46,293 bases of DNA from an uncultured Chloroflexota bacterium (GCA_900696595.1 CAADGT010000029.1:1-46293), one strand, 5' to 3'. Counted from the stretch's first letter, positions 35,033-43,909 are shown. Numbers and translations: made by a program. Notes: generated by a model from the sequence alone, not told the origin.

Positions 35033-36939
35033 GGCGTGCGTTCCTTTCTCGACGGGGCGGGCAGGGTGACGATGAATTTTGCTCCAGGCAATTTTTCTTC
35101 GTCGTGCCCCGGGCTTTCCACGCGGATGCGCCCGCCATGCGCCTGGACGATGCCGCGCGCAATGGCAAGCCCAAGCCCGGGCCCGCCGCCCTTGAATTTC
35201 GTCTTGCCGGAGGAGTGCATCAGCACTTCCCCGGTCTGTGAAAATTTCTCGAAAATAATTTCGTGCATACCCGGGTCAATGCCGATGCCGGTATCGCAAA
35301 CGGAGATTTCAACCTGGGGCGGCTCCGCGCCGTTTACAAACCTGCCCGAGACTTTCACATTGCCGCCGTCGGGCGTGAATTTGATGGCGTTCATGACAAG
35401 ATGGTAGAAGACCTTCTGTATCATGTCGGGGTCGGCGGTAACGACTGGCAGATTCTCCAGCCCTTCGAGGCTTAACTTGATTCTGCGCTCGGCAAGCGCC
35501 GGCGAGAATTCCTTCTGCACTTTGCGGATGACGGCGTCCAGTTGTATGTTGGTCTTGCGCAGGTTGAGGGCGTTGCTGTCTATGCGCGAAACGTCGAGCA
35601 TGCTTTCCACCACGTCGGTCATGCGTTCCGCGCCGTCGAGGATGCCGCGCGCCAGTTTCTGCATCTCCGGGTCATGCCCGAGGTCCTGGTTCAACATTTG
35701 CGAGTATCCCATGATCAAGGTCAGCGGCGTGCGCAGTTCATGCGCCGAGATCGAAATGAAGTTGGTCTTGGTCCTGTCCATCTTTCGGAGCAGTTCGTTT
35801 TTCTCGCCCAGTTCGATGTTCTTTTCCTCCAGCTCGACGGTCTTCTTTTGCAGTTTGGCGGTCATATCGTCGAAACTGCTCGCCAGGGTTTCGATCTCGT
35901 CGCCGGTGCGGATGCCCGTCCTGCGGTTAAGGTCGCCCCCCGCGATGGCTTGCGAGGTCCTGACCAGCGAAAACAACGGCACGATGATCATGCGCGAAAC
36001 AAAGTACCCGATTGCCGCCACCGCCAGCGTGAGAACGGTAAAGATGACGACATACGTCGTGCGGTTTTCCGCGCCCACCTGGGTGACGAAATCGGTCGGC
36101 AACGCCACGGCGAAAACGGCAATCCGGTCGTTGCCCACCTGCAAAGGCGCGCGTCCGATCGTAAACGTGCGCCCCGCGATCATCAGGTTATTCTCGCCCG
36201 TGACGAGTTCCTCGTCGGTGTTGATGATCTCCCCGTAATCTGCCGCGGAGAGATTCAACAACTCCAGCGCGGCCGCGTCCGCCGAGCCGAATGTGTGAAG
36301 GATGACCCCGCCGTCGGGCGCGTAGAGGACGATATCCGCCAGCGCGACCTGTTTGAAAACCGGCAGGAGCGTGTTGACCGAAGTGCCGATGATGACGACC
36401 CCGTCGAAGTTGTCCCCGTCCGAGGTCATCGGCAGGGCGGTGTAATAATAAACATTATCATTGACGAAATTCCCGCCCAAAAAACGATGCGGCGACTCCT
36501 GAGGGTTTCTATTCCTCAAATACGAAGCGACCAGTTGCATGTTTCCCGCCCCCGTGTCCTGATCCACAACGACGACATTCCCATCGTTGTCTTTGAGCAG
36601 GTGGAGCAGTTCCTTCCCCTCCGGCGAGACGATGATGACGTTCTCCGTCGCGCTGGTTCCGAAGAGCGGCTCCACGATCTTCAGCGCCGCTTCGCGGTCC
36701 GCGCCTCGAACCGCAACCCCAACCCCTTCAGTGAACATCATGCGCCGGGCTTCACTCACATGGAAACCTTCCTGACGCACAAAACTATCCGAGACCACCC
36801 TGCCCGCTTCGAGCAACTGATTGGTCAGACGTTCGGTCAGCGAACTGGTGACCAGGCGCGTCACCACATAGACCCCGATCACCGACACGATCACGGTCAA
36901 TAAAAGGTAGGGCAGGGCGACCTTTATACGAATGCTCAT
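35029..36939 (-). CDS. Membrane sensor histidine kinase with HAMP domain
   Basis: The 636-aa protein has a membrane helix (about 7-27), an extracytoplasmic sensor of about 260 residues that may be a double CACHE fold (EGKELLHLLKDNDGNVVVVD; DIVLYAPDGGVILHTFG), a second helix (about 295-318), a HAMP linker, a coiled coil and a HisKA/HATPase core with the phosphoacceptor H400 in SAHELRTPL and G-boxes DTGIGIDPGM and GGGPGLGLAIA. The start is MSIRIKVALPYLL. It lacks a receiver domain and no partner regulator adjoins it. The Thr-Pro protein gene follows with an ATGA overlap. Confidence 0.92.
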   Translation of the reverse strand: MSIRIKVALPYLLLTVIVSVIGVYVVTRLVTSSLTERLTNQLLEAGRVVSDSFVRQEGFHVSEARRMMFTEGVGVAVRGADREAALKIVEPLFGTSATENVIIVSPEGKELLHLLKDNDGNVVVVDQDTGAGNMQLVASYLRNRNPQESPHRFLGGNFVNDNVYYYTALPMTSDGDNFDGVVIIGTSVNTLLPVFKQVALADIVLYAPDGGVILHTFGSADAAALELLNLSAADYGEIINTDEELVTGENNLMIAGRTFTIGRAPLQVGNDRIAVFAVALPTDFVTQVGAENRTTYVVIFTVLTLAVAAIGYFVSRMIIVPLFSLVRTSQAIAGGDLNRRTGIRTGDEIETLASSFDDMTAKLQKKTVELEEKNIELGEKNELLRKMDRTKTNFISISAHELRTPLTLIMGYSQMLNQDLGHDPEMQKLARGILDGAERMTDVVESMLDVSRIDSNALNLRKTNIQLDAVIRKVQKEFSPALAERRIKLSLEGLENLPVVTADPDMIQKVFYHLVMNAIKFTPDGGNVKVSGRFVNGAEPPQVEISVCDTGIGIDPGMHEIIFEKFSQTGEVLMHSSGKTKFKGGGPGLGLAIARGIVQAHGGRIRVESPGHDEEKLPGAKFIVTLPAPSRKERTP

Positions 36940-37258
36940 GTGAAAACCGTACAGAACTGCCGCAGGCATTATACAGGCGGCCAAACAGCCCCGCCCGGAA
37001 ATGCAACATTATTATAATGTCATTAAAGGGCGATATTCAGCGAATCTCATCCCGTTTCGCCCTTTTTGCTTACAATTCCCCTACAGAACTCTTCCGACTT
37101 TCAATGATTTCAAAACACGGATTTGATCAGTCACGCCAGAATCAGAATCCAAACTGCGACGATTATCGCCGCCCCAAACCAGCCCGCGCCTCAGACTCCG
37201 CCCCGGCTTGCCGCTTCCCTGCGAGCGTCTTCCATCACCCCGGGCGGGCTGCCCCTAC
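36940..37258. other. Intergenic region with promoter and dispersed repeat
   Basis: A 319-nt gap. TATAAT on the minus strand (36968-36973) can serve the sensor kinase. The second copy of the 26-bp dispersed repeat lies at 37185-37210. No gene, RNA or terminator with a T-run is seen. Confidence 0.45.
37185..37210. repeat. 26-bp dispersed repeat, copy 2
   Basis: Identical to 12468-12493 and in the same orientation; flanking sequence differs. The surrounding DNA is intergenic. Confidence 0.85.
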
Positions 37259-37480
37259 TTATTCGGTCGAATCCGGCGCCGACAGGTTGTAGGCGAAAAC
37301 CGCCAACCCCGAAAAGAACAACGCCGCCCCAACCACGCCCGCAACCCATCGGGGAATTCCCATGGCGTCGAGGTCGAACGGCAAAAGCCCAAAGTAAAAG
37401 AGCAGTCCGATCGCGCCAAGGAGAGCATCCATGCCGCCAGCGATCAACAATGCAGTTCGTTTTGCGTTTTTATTTTCCAT
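37259..37480 (-). CDS. Small two-helix membrane protein
   Basis: The 73-aa protein has two hydrophobic segments (about 9-33 and 42-64) joined by a short loop with DLDAMGIPRW. It begins 4 nt after the polX stop codon, so both are on one transcript. There is no recognised family and no reason to link it to DNA repair beyond position. Confidence 0.6.
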   Translation of the reverse strand: MENKNAKRTALLIAGGMDALLGAIGLLFYFGLLPFDLDAMGIPRWVAGVVGAALFFSGLAVFAYNLSAPDSTE

Positions 37481-37484
37481 CCGC

Positions 37485-39236
37485 TCATCCTCTCTTCTTC
37501 AACCACTTTGTCAGATTATCCGCCGACCATGTGTTGACAACATCTTTCGGCTCCAGCCAGGCGCGGCGGCCGATTGCCACGCCGTAATGGAGCATATCGT
37601 AATCCGCCTCGGAGTGCGCGTCGGTGTTGACGCTGATGAGGACGCCCAAATCCTTCGCGCGGCGGGCGTAAGCGTCGTCGAGGTCGAGGCGCGAGGGATG
37701 GGCGTTGATCTCCAGCGCCACGCCCGATTCGGCGGCGGCTTGTAAAATAACTTCCATGTCCAAATCTGCGGCTTCGCGGTCGGGAAGTTCGCGTCCCGTC
37801 GGGTGACCGATGATATCAACATGCGGATTCTTCACGACCTTGAGCAGCCGTTCGGTGATCTTCTCTCGCGGCTGGCGCAAACTCGAATGGAGAGAGGCAA
37901 CCACGAGGTCGAGCGAGGCGAGGAATTTATCCGGGTAATCGAGCGAGCCGTCGGCTTTGATCTCCACTTCGCTCCCGTGCAGGATCAAAATCTCATCCCC
38001 AAGTTGTTTTTGAATCTTTTTAATTTCAGCGGCTTGCTCCTTGTGTCGTTCGATGGACAAACCGTTGGCAACGCCGAGGCTGACGGAATGATCGGTGAAA
38101 GCGATCGCCTTCAGCCCGCGCTTGATGGCGGCGCGGGCCATATCCATCATGCTCAATTTGCCGTCGCTGTAGGTCGAGTGCATGTGCAAATTGGATTTGA
38201 TATCCCCGACCTGGATCAGTTTGGGAAGTTTATTCTTCTTCGCCGCCTCCACCTCGCCGCGCCCTTCGCGCAGTTCAGGCGGAATCCACGGCAAGCCCAA
38301 TGTTTTATACACTTCCTCTTCCGTCGAACAAAATATTTCTTTTGCCGCCGCTCGCCCTGAGCCTGTCGAAGAGTTCACATTTTTGAACGAATGATCCGAC
38401 AGCGACAAGCCTTTCTCGAGCGCGATCTGCCGCAATTGAACGTTGTGATCCTTCGAGCCGGTGGCGTATTGGAGCGCCGTCCCAAACTCCCGCGGCGGAT
38501 GCGCCCAGACCTGCGCGCGCACGCCGTCAGAAAATTCGACGCTCGATTTCGTCTCGCCCTTTCCCAACACGCGCTCCACGCCTTTGAGGTTGACGAAGGC
38601 TTCCATCACCGCCGCCGAATCATTGCATGAGACGAGAATATCGAGATCGCCGATGGTGGAGCGCATCCTCCTTAAACTCCCCGCGGGTTCTGCGGCGACG
38701 ACTCCTTTCACGCCTTTGAGGACTTTGATGATCTCCTGCGCGAGCGGGTATGCCTTTCCCAACGGAAGCCGGCCTGAGCGACGTGCGAGAGAAGCGATGC
38801 CCTCCAAAATTGCGGTTTCAGATTTTGCGCCCATGCCGGGCAGGTCGCGCAACTTGCCCGCCTTTGCCGACGCTTCAAGTTGGGCGAGCGTGGCGATGTT
38901 CAACGTTTTCCAAATCAACGCAACTTTTTTCGGTCCTAACGAAGGGACTTGCAACCAGCCCGCCAGACTCTCCGGGACTTCCTTCTTTAACTTCTCCAGG
39001 AATCCGAGTTTGCCGGTCGAGAGGAGTTCTTCGATTTTTTCCGCAATGGCTTGACCGACGCCGGGGATGTCCCTGAGTTTGCCCTCTTTCCAGAATTCCT
39101 CCGCTTCGCGCCCCAGCGATTCCAAACTCTCAGCCGCTTTGCGATAGGCGAGAGTCTTATAGACGATCTCGCCTTTGATCTCGAGCAGGTTGGCGATCAG
39201 AATAAAAACATTCGCAAGTTGTTTATTGTTCATCAT
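37485..39236 (-). CDS. polX: DNA polymerase/3'-5' exonuclease PolX
   Basis: The 583-aa protein has the N-terminal HhH region (GKLRDIPGVGQAIAEKIEEL; LPGMGAKSETAILEG), the family X palm with GSLRRMRSTIGDLDILV (the two Asp of the metal site), and a C-terminal PHP domain with HMHSTYSDGKLS, FTDHS and GHPTGREL. It fills gaps in base excision repair. The long upstream reading is rejected in favour of MMNNKQLANVF. Residues 289-297 (SSTGSGRAA) lie on a 24-bp dispersed repeat, CCGCTCGCCCTGAGCCTG plus TCGAAG, that looks inserted in frame between polymerase and PHP domains. Confidence 0.94.
   Translation of the reverse strand: MMNNKQLANVFILIANLLEIKGEIVYKTLAYRKAAESLESLGREAEEFWKEGKLRDIPGVGQAIAEKIEELLSTGKLGFLEKLKKEVPESLAGWLQVPSLGPKKVALIWKTLNIATLAQLEASAKAGKLRDLPGMGAKSETAILEGIASLARRSGRLPLGKAYPLAQEIIKVLKGVKGVVAAEPAGSLRRMRSTIGDLDILVSCNDSAAVMEAFVNLKGVERVLGKGETKSSVEFSDGVRAQVWAHPPREFGTALQYATGSKDHNVQLRQIALEKGLSLSDHSFKNVNSSTGSGRAAAKEIFCSTEEEVYKTLGLPWIPPELREGRGEVEAAKKNKLPKLIQVGDIKSNLHMHSTYSDGKLSMMDMARAAIKRGLKAIAFTDHSVSLGVANGLSIERHKEQAAEIKKIQKQLGDEILILHGSEVEIKADGSLDYPDKFLASLDLVVASLHSSLRQPREKITERLLKVVKNPHVDIIGHPTGRELPDREAADLDMEVILQAAAESGVALEINAHPSRLDLDDAYARRAKDLGVLISVNTDAHSEADYDMLHYGVAIGRRAWLEPKDVVNTWSADNLTKWLKKRG
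38348..38371. repeat. 24-bp dispersed repeat inside polX
   Basis: A 24-nt (8-codon) copy of a word seen across many genomes. The core CTGAGCCTGTCGAAG also occurs at 24702-24716 between genes, and a shorter match lies at 6032-6044. Confidence 0.75.
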
Positions 39237-39511
39237 GGGCGTTTCTCGTGTTGGCGAGCGGAACGAGGGACGGGAATGGAAAAGTAAACGATGAAAGCAG
39301 AAAAAAAGCGTCGCCGACATTATACCCGGGCGGGAAAAGGGGCTGTCCGTCTGCGCCAGGCGGGAGCGGCGTTTATGAGGAGAACCCCTCGCTAAGGACG
39401 GCGCAGGGAGCAATCTGCCTGACATGTTTTGCGCGCACACCGCCTCCGAATGCCCGACAAACGACGACAGGCGCGCGGTATAATGCGGAAATTTTTTACA
39501 ATGGATATTCC

Positions 39512-40684
39512 ATGAATCTTAACTCCCAATTCGATCTGATCCGTCAATCCGCCACCGTCGCCATGGCGGATCGAATCCTTGCGCTGAAGTCTGGCGGAAG
39601 AAATATCATCGGCTTGCAGGTGGGCGACCCGGATTTTGGCACGCATCCCGCGATCGCAGAGGCGGCGTTGAAAGCCATCCAAAGCGGTTTGACTCATTAC
39701 GGTCCCTCGCGCGGATACGCCGAACTGCGCGAGGCGATTGCGGCGAAATTATTGCGCGATGAAAACGCGACGTACGATCCCGCTTCGGAGATTCTCGTCA
39801 CGCACGGCGGTATCCACGCCTATTACGCGGCGATGCAATCCATCCTCAACCCGGGCGACGATGTGTTGATCCCCGACCCGTCGTGGGCGACTCATTCCAA
39901 CATGGCGATCATGCTGAGGGGAAATGTGATCCGCGTGCCAGCCCCCGCGGAGAATCGCTTCATCCCGCATTTTGATTCCTGGGAAAAAGCGCTGACGCCC
40001 AAAACGCGGGTCATCGTCCTGAACTACCCCTCCAACCCGACGGGCGCGTACCCGACGCGGGAATACCTTCAAAAATTGCAGGACTTCGCCAAAGCCAACG
40101 ACCTGTGGATCGTCAGCGATGAGGTGTACGGCAGTCTGTATTACGAAGAAAAGCCGGTCAGCGCAGCGGCGTTCGACGGCGCAAAGGCGCGGACGATTCT
40201 TGTCAACAGCCTGTCCAAATCTTATGCGATGACGGGCTGGCGGGTGGGCTTCCTTGCCGCCCCCGCCTCTGTGATCGAAAACGCGCTGAAAGCCGGGCAG
40301 AATTCGATCACCTGCGTCGCGCCGTTCATTCAAAAAGCCGCGACCTTTGCGTTGACCGACCCGGCGATTCAACAAGTCACCGCGCAGATGCGGGACGGGT
40401 ACGCCCGCCGCCGCGAATCGGTCTTGAGAATCGCGCGCGAACTCGAAAGCGATAAGGTCCGCGTCTCGCCGCCGCAGGGCGCCTTTTATTTCTTCCTCGA
40501 TCTGCGCCCGATGAAGCTGTCCTCCCTCGAACTTTGCGAAAGAATCCTCGAAGAAGCGGGCGTGGGATTGGTGCCGGGTTCGGCGTTCGGGAATCAGGGC
40601 GAGGGTTTTATAAGAATGTGCATCGCCGCATCGGATGAAGATGTGGAGAGCGGGTTTCGGAAGATTGTGGAGTGGGCGGGGTGA
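39512..40684 (+). CDS. Class I aminotransferase (aspartate / aromatic type)
   Basis: The 390-aa protein shows NYPSNPTGAYPT (171-182), SDEVYGSLYY (202-211) and K236 (SLSKSYAMTGWRVG) of fold-type I transaminases in the aspartate aminotransferase Ib group. Next to pheA it may act on phenylpyruvate or prephenate as well as oxaloacetate. The start MNLNSQFDLI is chosen because earlier sequence does not align with the family; TACAAT ends 9 nt upstream and TATAAT 27 nt upstream. A heptamer array follows the stop. Confidence 0.9.
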   Translation: MNLNSQFDLIRQSATVAMADRILALKSGGRNIIGLQVGDPDFGTHPAIAEAALKAIQSGLTHYGPSRGYAELREAIAAKLLRDENATYDPASEILVTHGGIHAYYAAMQSILNPGDDVLIPDPSWATHSNMAIMLRGNVIRVPAPAENRFIPHFDSWEKALTPKTRVIVLNYPSNPTGAYPTREYLQKLQDFAKANDLWIVSDEVYGSLYYEEKPVSAAAFDGAKARTILVNSLSKSYAMTGWRVGFLAAPASVIENALKAGQNSITCVAPFIQKAATFALTDPAIQQVTAQMRDGYARRRESVLRIARELESDKVRVSPPQGAFYFFLDLRPMKLSSLELCERILEEAGVGLVPGSAFGNQGEGFIRMCIAASDEDVESGFRKIVEWAG

Positions 40685-40685
40685 G

Positions 40686-40748
40686 GGTTGAAGGTTGCGG
40701 GTTGCGGGTTGCAGGTTACAGGTTGCAGGTTGCAGGTTGCAGGTTGTA
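40686..40748. repeat. Nine GGTTGCA-type heptamers before pheA
   Basis: Units GGTTGAA, GGTTGCG twice, GGTTGCA, GGTTACA, GGTTGCA three times and GGTTGTA fill the gap between the aminotransferase and pheA. Confidence 0.95.
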
Positions 40749-40771
40749 TTTCATAACAAATGGAGTCTATT

Positions 40772-41584
40772 ATGAAAGTTGCGTTTCAGGGCGAGCCGGG
40801 GGCTTATTCGGAGCAGGCGCTGTTCGAGTATTTTGGGGAGGTTGAATCCGTCCCGTGCGAATCGTTCGAGGCGATGTTCGACGCGGTCGTCTCCGGGAGA
40901 TGCGACGCGGCTCTGGCGCCGATTGAAAATTCGCTGGCGGGGAGCATCCACCAGAATTACGACCTGCTCCTGCGCCATTCCCTGCACATTGCGGGCGAAT
41001 ATTTTTTGCGCGTGCGGCATTGTTTGATCGCGAACGAAGGCGTGAAGAAAGAGGACGTCAAAAAAGCCATCAGCCATCAGCAGGCAATCGGTCAATGCCT
41101 GGGGTATTTTCGGAAGAACGGCATCAAAAGCGAAACCGTTTACGACACGGCGGGCAGCGTGAAGATGTTGAAAGAATCCGGCGCGCGCGACACGGCGGCT
41201 GTCGCCTCGAAACGCGCGGCGCAATTGTACGGAATGAAAATTTTGGAGGAGGGCATCGAGGACAACCCGGAGAACTACACGCGCTTTCTTGCGATTCAGC
41301 GCGAACCGGTCGCCCCGCAGGGCGCGGCAAAAACGTCCATTGTCTTCACGCTGAAGAACGTCCCCGGCTCGTTGTTCAAAGCCATGAGCGTCTTCGCCCT
41401 GCGCGACATTGACCTGACCAAGATCGAATCGCGCCCATTGGCGGGCAAGCCCTGGGAATATTTATTTTATATAGATTTCATCGGCTCGCTCGAAGATGAA
41501 GCATCCAGACGCGCGCTCGATCATTTGGGCGAATACGCGCTGATGTTGCGCGTGCTGGGGTCGTATGCGCGTTTTAGCGTGTAA
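40772..41584 (+). CDS. pheA: Prephenate dehydratase
   Basis: The 270-aa enzyme converts prephenate to phenylpyruvate. It has the dehydratase lobes with GEPGAYSEQA (7-16), APIENSLAGS and the catalytic T170-R171-F172 (ENYTRFL), and a C-terminal ACT domain with ESRP that binds Phe for feedback inhibition. It has no chorismate mutase domain. GGAG lies 6 nt before the chosen ATG; an ATG four codons earlier is less likely. It follows an aminotransferase, which could finish Phe synthesis, and faces the aro operon. Confidence 0.95.
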   Translation: MKVAFQGEPGAYSEQALFEYFGEVESVPCESFEAMFDAVVSGRCDAALAPIENSLAGSIHQNYDLLLRHSLHIAGEYFLRVRHCLIANEGVKKEDVKKAISHQQAIGQCLGYFRKNGIKSETVYDTAGSVKMLKESGARDTAAVASKRAAQLYGMKILEEGIEDNPENYTRFLAIQREPVAPQGAAKTSIVFTLKNVPGSLFKAMSVFALRDIDLTKIESRPLAGKPWEYLFYIDFIGSLEDEASRRALDHLGEYALMLRVLGSYARFSV

Positions 41585-41594
41585 CGCGGCTGTG

Positions 41595-41641
41595 CCGCAA
41601 ACTTCAGTTTGCGGATTGCGCGTGCGCAAACTAAAGTTTGC
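41595..41641. repeat. Pair of palindromic elements between pheA and aroQ
   Basis: CCGCAAACT with AGTTTGCGG (41595-41614) and GCAAACT with AGTTTGC (41626-41641) are two related hairpins in a convergent gap. They may end transcription on both sides or be REP elements. Confidence 0.8.
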
Positions 41642-41661
41642 AGTACGGCGTTTGGCCGCCC

Positions 41662-42105
41662 CTACGATATACCGTCAGCCACAAAACTAACCAACCCCCG
41701 CAGTCCCAATTCATAAGACCGCCAGCCGAATCCGCTCACTTTGCCTTTGCACACCGCCGAGATCATCGAGACATGGCGGAATTCTTCGCGCGCATATACA
41801 TTTGACAGGTGAACTTCGATCACGGGAATCGCAATCGCGGAGATCGCGTCGCGCAAGGCGACCGAGGTGTGAGTGTAGCCGCCGGGGTTGAAAACCACGC
41901 CGCCCGCCCACATCCGCGCGTCGTGCAGGGCGTCAATCAACGCGCCTTCGTGGTTCGATTGCAGGCATGTCACCTCGACGCCGAGTTCTTTTCCAAGCGC
42001 GGTCATTTTTTCATTGATGTCGTCCAGCGTCGTCGAGCCGTATACTTCGGGCTCGCGCGTTCCAAGCAAATTCAGGTTGGGTCCGTGCAGGATGAGGATT
42101 TTCAT
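41662..42105 (-). CDS. aroQ: 3-dehydroquinate dehydratase, type II
   Basis: The 147-aa protein has [21 protein letters not shown] (3-23, in conserved blocks), with Y22 as the catalytic Tyr, [14 protein letters not shown] and the [15 protein letters not shown] segment. It removes water from dehydroquinate. AAGGAG precedes the ATG; the long upstream reading translates the heptamer array and is rejected. It is the last gene of the aro operon, separated from aroKB by two repeat arrays. Confidence 0.95.
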   Translation of the reverse strand: MKILILHGPNLNLLGTREPEVYGSTTLDDINEKMTALGKELGVEVTCLQSNHEGALIDALHDARMWAGGVVFNPGGYTHTSVALRDAISAIAIPVIEVHLSNVYAREEFRHVSMISAVCKGKVSGFGWRSYELGLRGLVSFVADGIS

Positions 42106-42123
42106 GGTGTCTCCTTGTAGAGC

Positions 42124-42192
42124 TTGGTGATTGGTAAATTGGTAAATTGGTAAATTGGTGATTGGTAATTGGTGATTGGTAATTGGCAATTG
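42124..42192. repeat. TTGGTAA-type array upstream of aroQ
   Basis: About nine units of TTGGTGA, TTGGTAA or TTGGTAAA (seven or eight nt) lie 19 nt upstream of the aroQ start. The complement is the CCAATTA word of comM and aroE. Confidence 0.9.
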
Positions 42193-42197
42193 TCCAA

Positions 42198-42316
42198 TCT
42201 CTATTCTCTATTCTCTACTCTCTATTCTCTATTCTCTACTCTCTATTCTCTACTCTCTACTCTCTACTCTCTACTCTCTACTCTCTATTCTCTACTCTCT
42301 ACTCTCTACTCTCTAC
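42198..42316. repeat. Seventeen TCTCTAC/TCTCTAT heptamers ending in aroKB
   Basis: Seventeen uninterrupted heptamers. The last one contains the aroKB stop codon (TAG, 42313-42315 on the minus strand), so the array sets the C-terminus VIGE of the protein. Confidence 0.97.
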
Positions 42317-43800
42317 TCTCCAATCACCGCTTCCAAGTCTTCCACATTCACCAGTTCAACCTTGCCGATTTCCACCGGCAGCGCAAAACGGATTGACTTT
42401 GCATTCTTTTTTTTATCCACCCGCATGGCGCGGATGATTTCTTCTCGCGGCATGTTTTCAGGGATGCGCGTGGGCAGTCCCAACGCCTCCAAAGTGGATT
42501 CAATCGCCTCGACCGCGCTCTGGCTTGCCAGCCCGACCCGGGCGGAATACTTCGCCTCGGCTGTCATACCGATGGCGATCGCCTCGCCATGCCGCAGTTC
42601 AAACCTGCTGACAAGTTCCACCGCGTGGCCGACGGTATGCCCCAAATTCAACGCGGCGCGGAAGCCTTTCTCGTACGGGTCTTCTTCGATGATTTTGATT
42701 TTCACCGCCATCGCATGTTTGACGACCTCTTCGAGATTGTCCTTGACCCAGCCCATGCCGCGCCGGCACATGGCAAATAAATCGGGCGACGAAATGATTC
42801 CGTGCTTCACAACCTCCGCCATGCCGGAGCGCAGTTCGCGCGCCGTCAGCGTAAGCAAAAGGCTCGGGTCTGCAATGACCCGCTTCGGGGGATGAAAAGA
42901 GCCGATGAGGTTTTTTCCTTCGGGTAAATCGAATCCGGTTTTTCCTCCCAGCGACGCATCCACCATGGAGAGCAGGGTCGTGGGGATGCCGATCCAATCA
43001 ATGCCGCGCATGTAGGCGGATGCGGCAAAGCCGGTCAGGTCGCCGACGACGCCGCCGCCGAGGGCAATGACGACGCTTTTGCGGTCGAGTCCGTTTTCGA
43101 GAAAGGCTTGCCACAGGCGCGAGACGGTCTGGAGATTTTTATGCTCTTCGCCCGCGGGGATGACGACGGATTTTATGCCGTTGAATTTTTCGAGGTGATA
43201 TTTCGCCACGTTTTCGTCGGTGACGATCAGATCGCCGTAGGTCGGATCGCCAATCCGACCTACCATTACGTCGTATTCCCCCATTGCGGAGAGGCGATGC
43301 CTGCCGAGTTTGATCTGCGCTTCGCGCGCGTTTTGTTCGGCGGGCTTGCCGTCCACTTGAAGTTGCAACGGGAAGGAGGCGTAATGTTCTTTGCGTTTTT
43401 CCAGCAACGCCGCGAGTTTGTTTTTCAAATTCCCCGCCAAAAGCGGGCGTTTGCCCGGTTCGCGTTGAACGCGGTCAAGCAGTGTGGGCAGTTCCGCCAT
43501 GAGCAAAAGGATTTTGCCGTTTGTTTCCGCGCAGGCGCGGTTTTCTTCGCGCAATAATGCGCCGCCGCCGAGGGCAACGACGTTTTCTTTTTCGGCTGTC
43601 AGCGATTTCAACGCCGCAGTTTCCATGTCGCGGAAGGCGGTCTCGCCGCGCTGTTCCATGATCTGCGGAATGGACATGCCCGCGTTTGTTTCGATGATGC
43701 GGTCGAGGTCAACGAAGGGAAGTTGGAGACTCTTGGCGAGTAGTCGTCCGATTGTGGATTTGCCTGTGCCGGGAGGTCCGTAGAGGAAGAGGTGGGTCAT
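42313..43800 (-). CDS. aroKB: Shikimate kinase / 3-dehydroquinate synthase fusion
   Basis: The 495-aa protein joins AroK (about 1-165: P-loop GPPGTGKS at 8-15, D31 and D33, GGGALL at 78-83, KRPLLAG lid) to AroB (about 176-495: GGGVVGDLTGF, SGMAEVVKHG with E329, NLGHTVGHAVE with H388, RHGEAIAIGM with H404 as zinc ligands). It performs steps two and five of the shikimate route. Residues 180-188 (VGRIGDPTY) in the linker are coded by a palindromic element (43237-43263). The chosen ATG is just before the P-loop strand; GGAG lies 4 nt upstream. Its stop codon is in a heptamer array. Confidence 0.95.
   Translation of the reverse strand: MTHLFLYGPPGTGKSTIGRLLAKSLQLPFVDLDRIIETNAGMSIPQIMEQRGETAFRDMETAALKSLTAEKENVVALGGGALLREENRACAETNGKILLLMAELPTLLDRVQREPGKRPLLAGNLKNKLAALLEKRKEHYASFPLQLQVDGKPAEQNAREAQIKLGRHRLSAMGEYDVMVGRIGDPTYGDLIVTDENVAKYHLEKFNGIKSVVIPAGEEHKNLQTVSRLWQAFLENGLDRKSVVIALGGGVVGDLTGFAASAYMRGIDWIGIPTTLLSMVDASLGGKTGFDLPEGKNLIGSFHPPKRVIADPSLLLTLTARELRSGMAEVVKHGIISSPDLFAMCRRGMGWVKDNLEEVVKHAMAVKIKIIEEDPYEKGFRAALNLGHTVGHAVELVSRFELRHGEAIAIGMTAEAKYSARVGLASQSAVEAIESTLEALGLPTRIPENMPREEIIRAMRVDKKKNAKSIRFALPVEIGKVELVNVEDLEAVIGE
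43237..43263. repeat. Palindromic element at the AroK-AroB junction
   Basis: Arms GTAGGTCGGAT and ATCCGACCTAC flank CGCCA. The 27-nt element equals nine codons and sits near the start of the AroB half. Confidence 0.85.
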
Positions 43801-43811
43801 GATGCTCCATC

Positions 43812-43909
43812 CGTCATTGCGAGGACGATGCTCTTCCGTCCGAAGCAATCTCGTCGTCAAATTGGAGATTGCTTCGTTGCAAAGAACAAGAGCGCTCCTC
43901 GCAATGACG
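43812..43909. repeat. 98-bp MITE-like palindromic element between aroC and aroKB
   Basis: Outer arms CGTCATTGCGAGGA and TCCTCGCAATGACG (14 bp) and inner arms CGAAGCAATCTC and GAGATTGCTTCG (12 bp) form a nested palindrome of a type found in many unrelated genomes. It carries no ORF. It interrupts the aro operon and ends 12 nt before the aroKB start. Confidence 0.85.

Noticed and set aside
42124-42316. Possible CRISPR array
   Set aside because: Units of seven nt with no spacers and no cas genes; this is a simple tandem repeat.
42169-42437. Plus-strand ORFs with LYSLLSTLYSLL repeats
   Set aside because: They are translations of the TCTCTAC heptamers in three frames, antisense to aroKB, without a ribosome binding site or non-repeat body.
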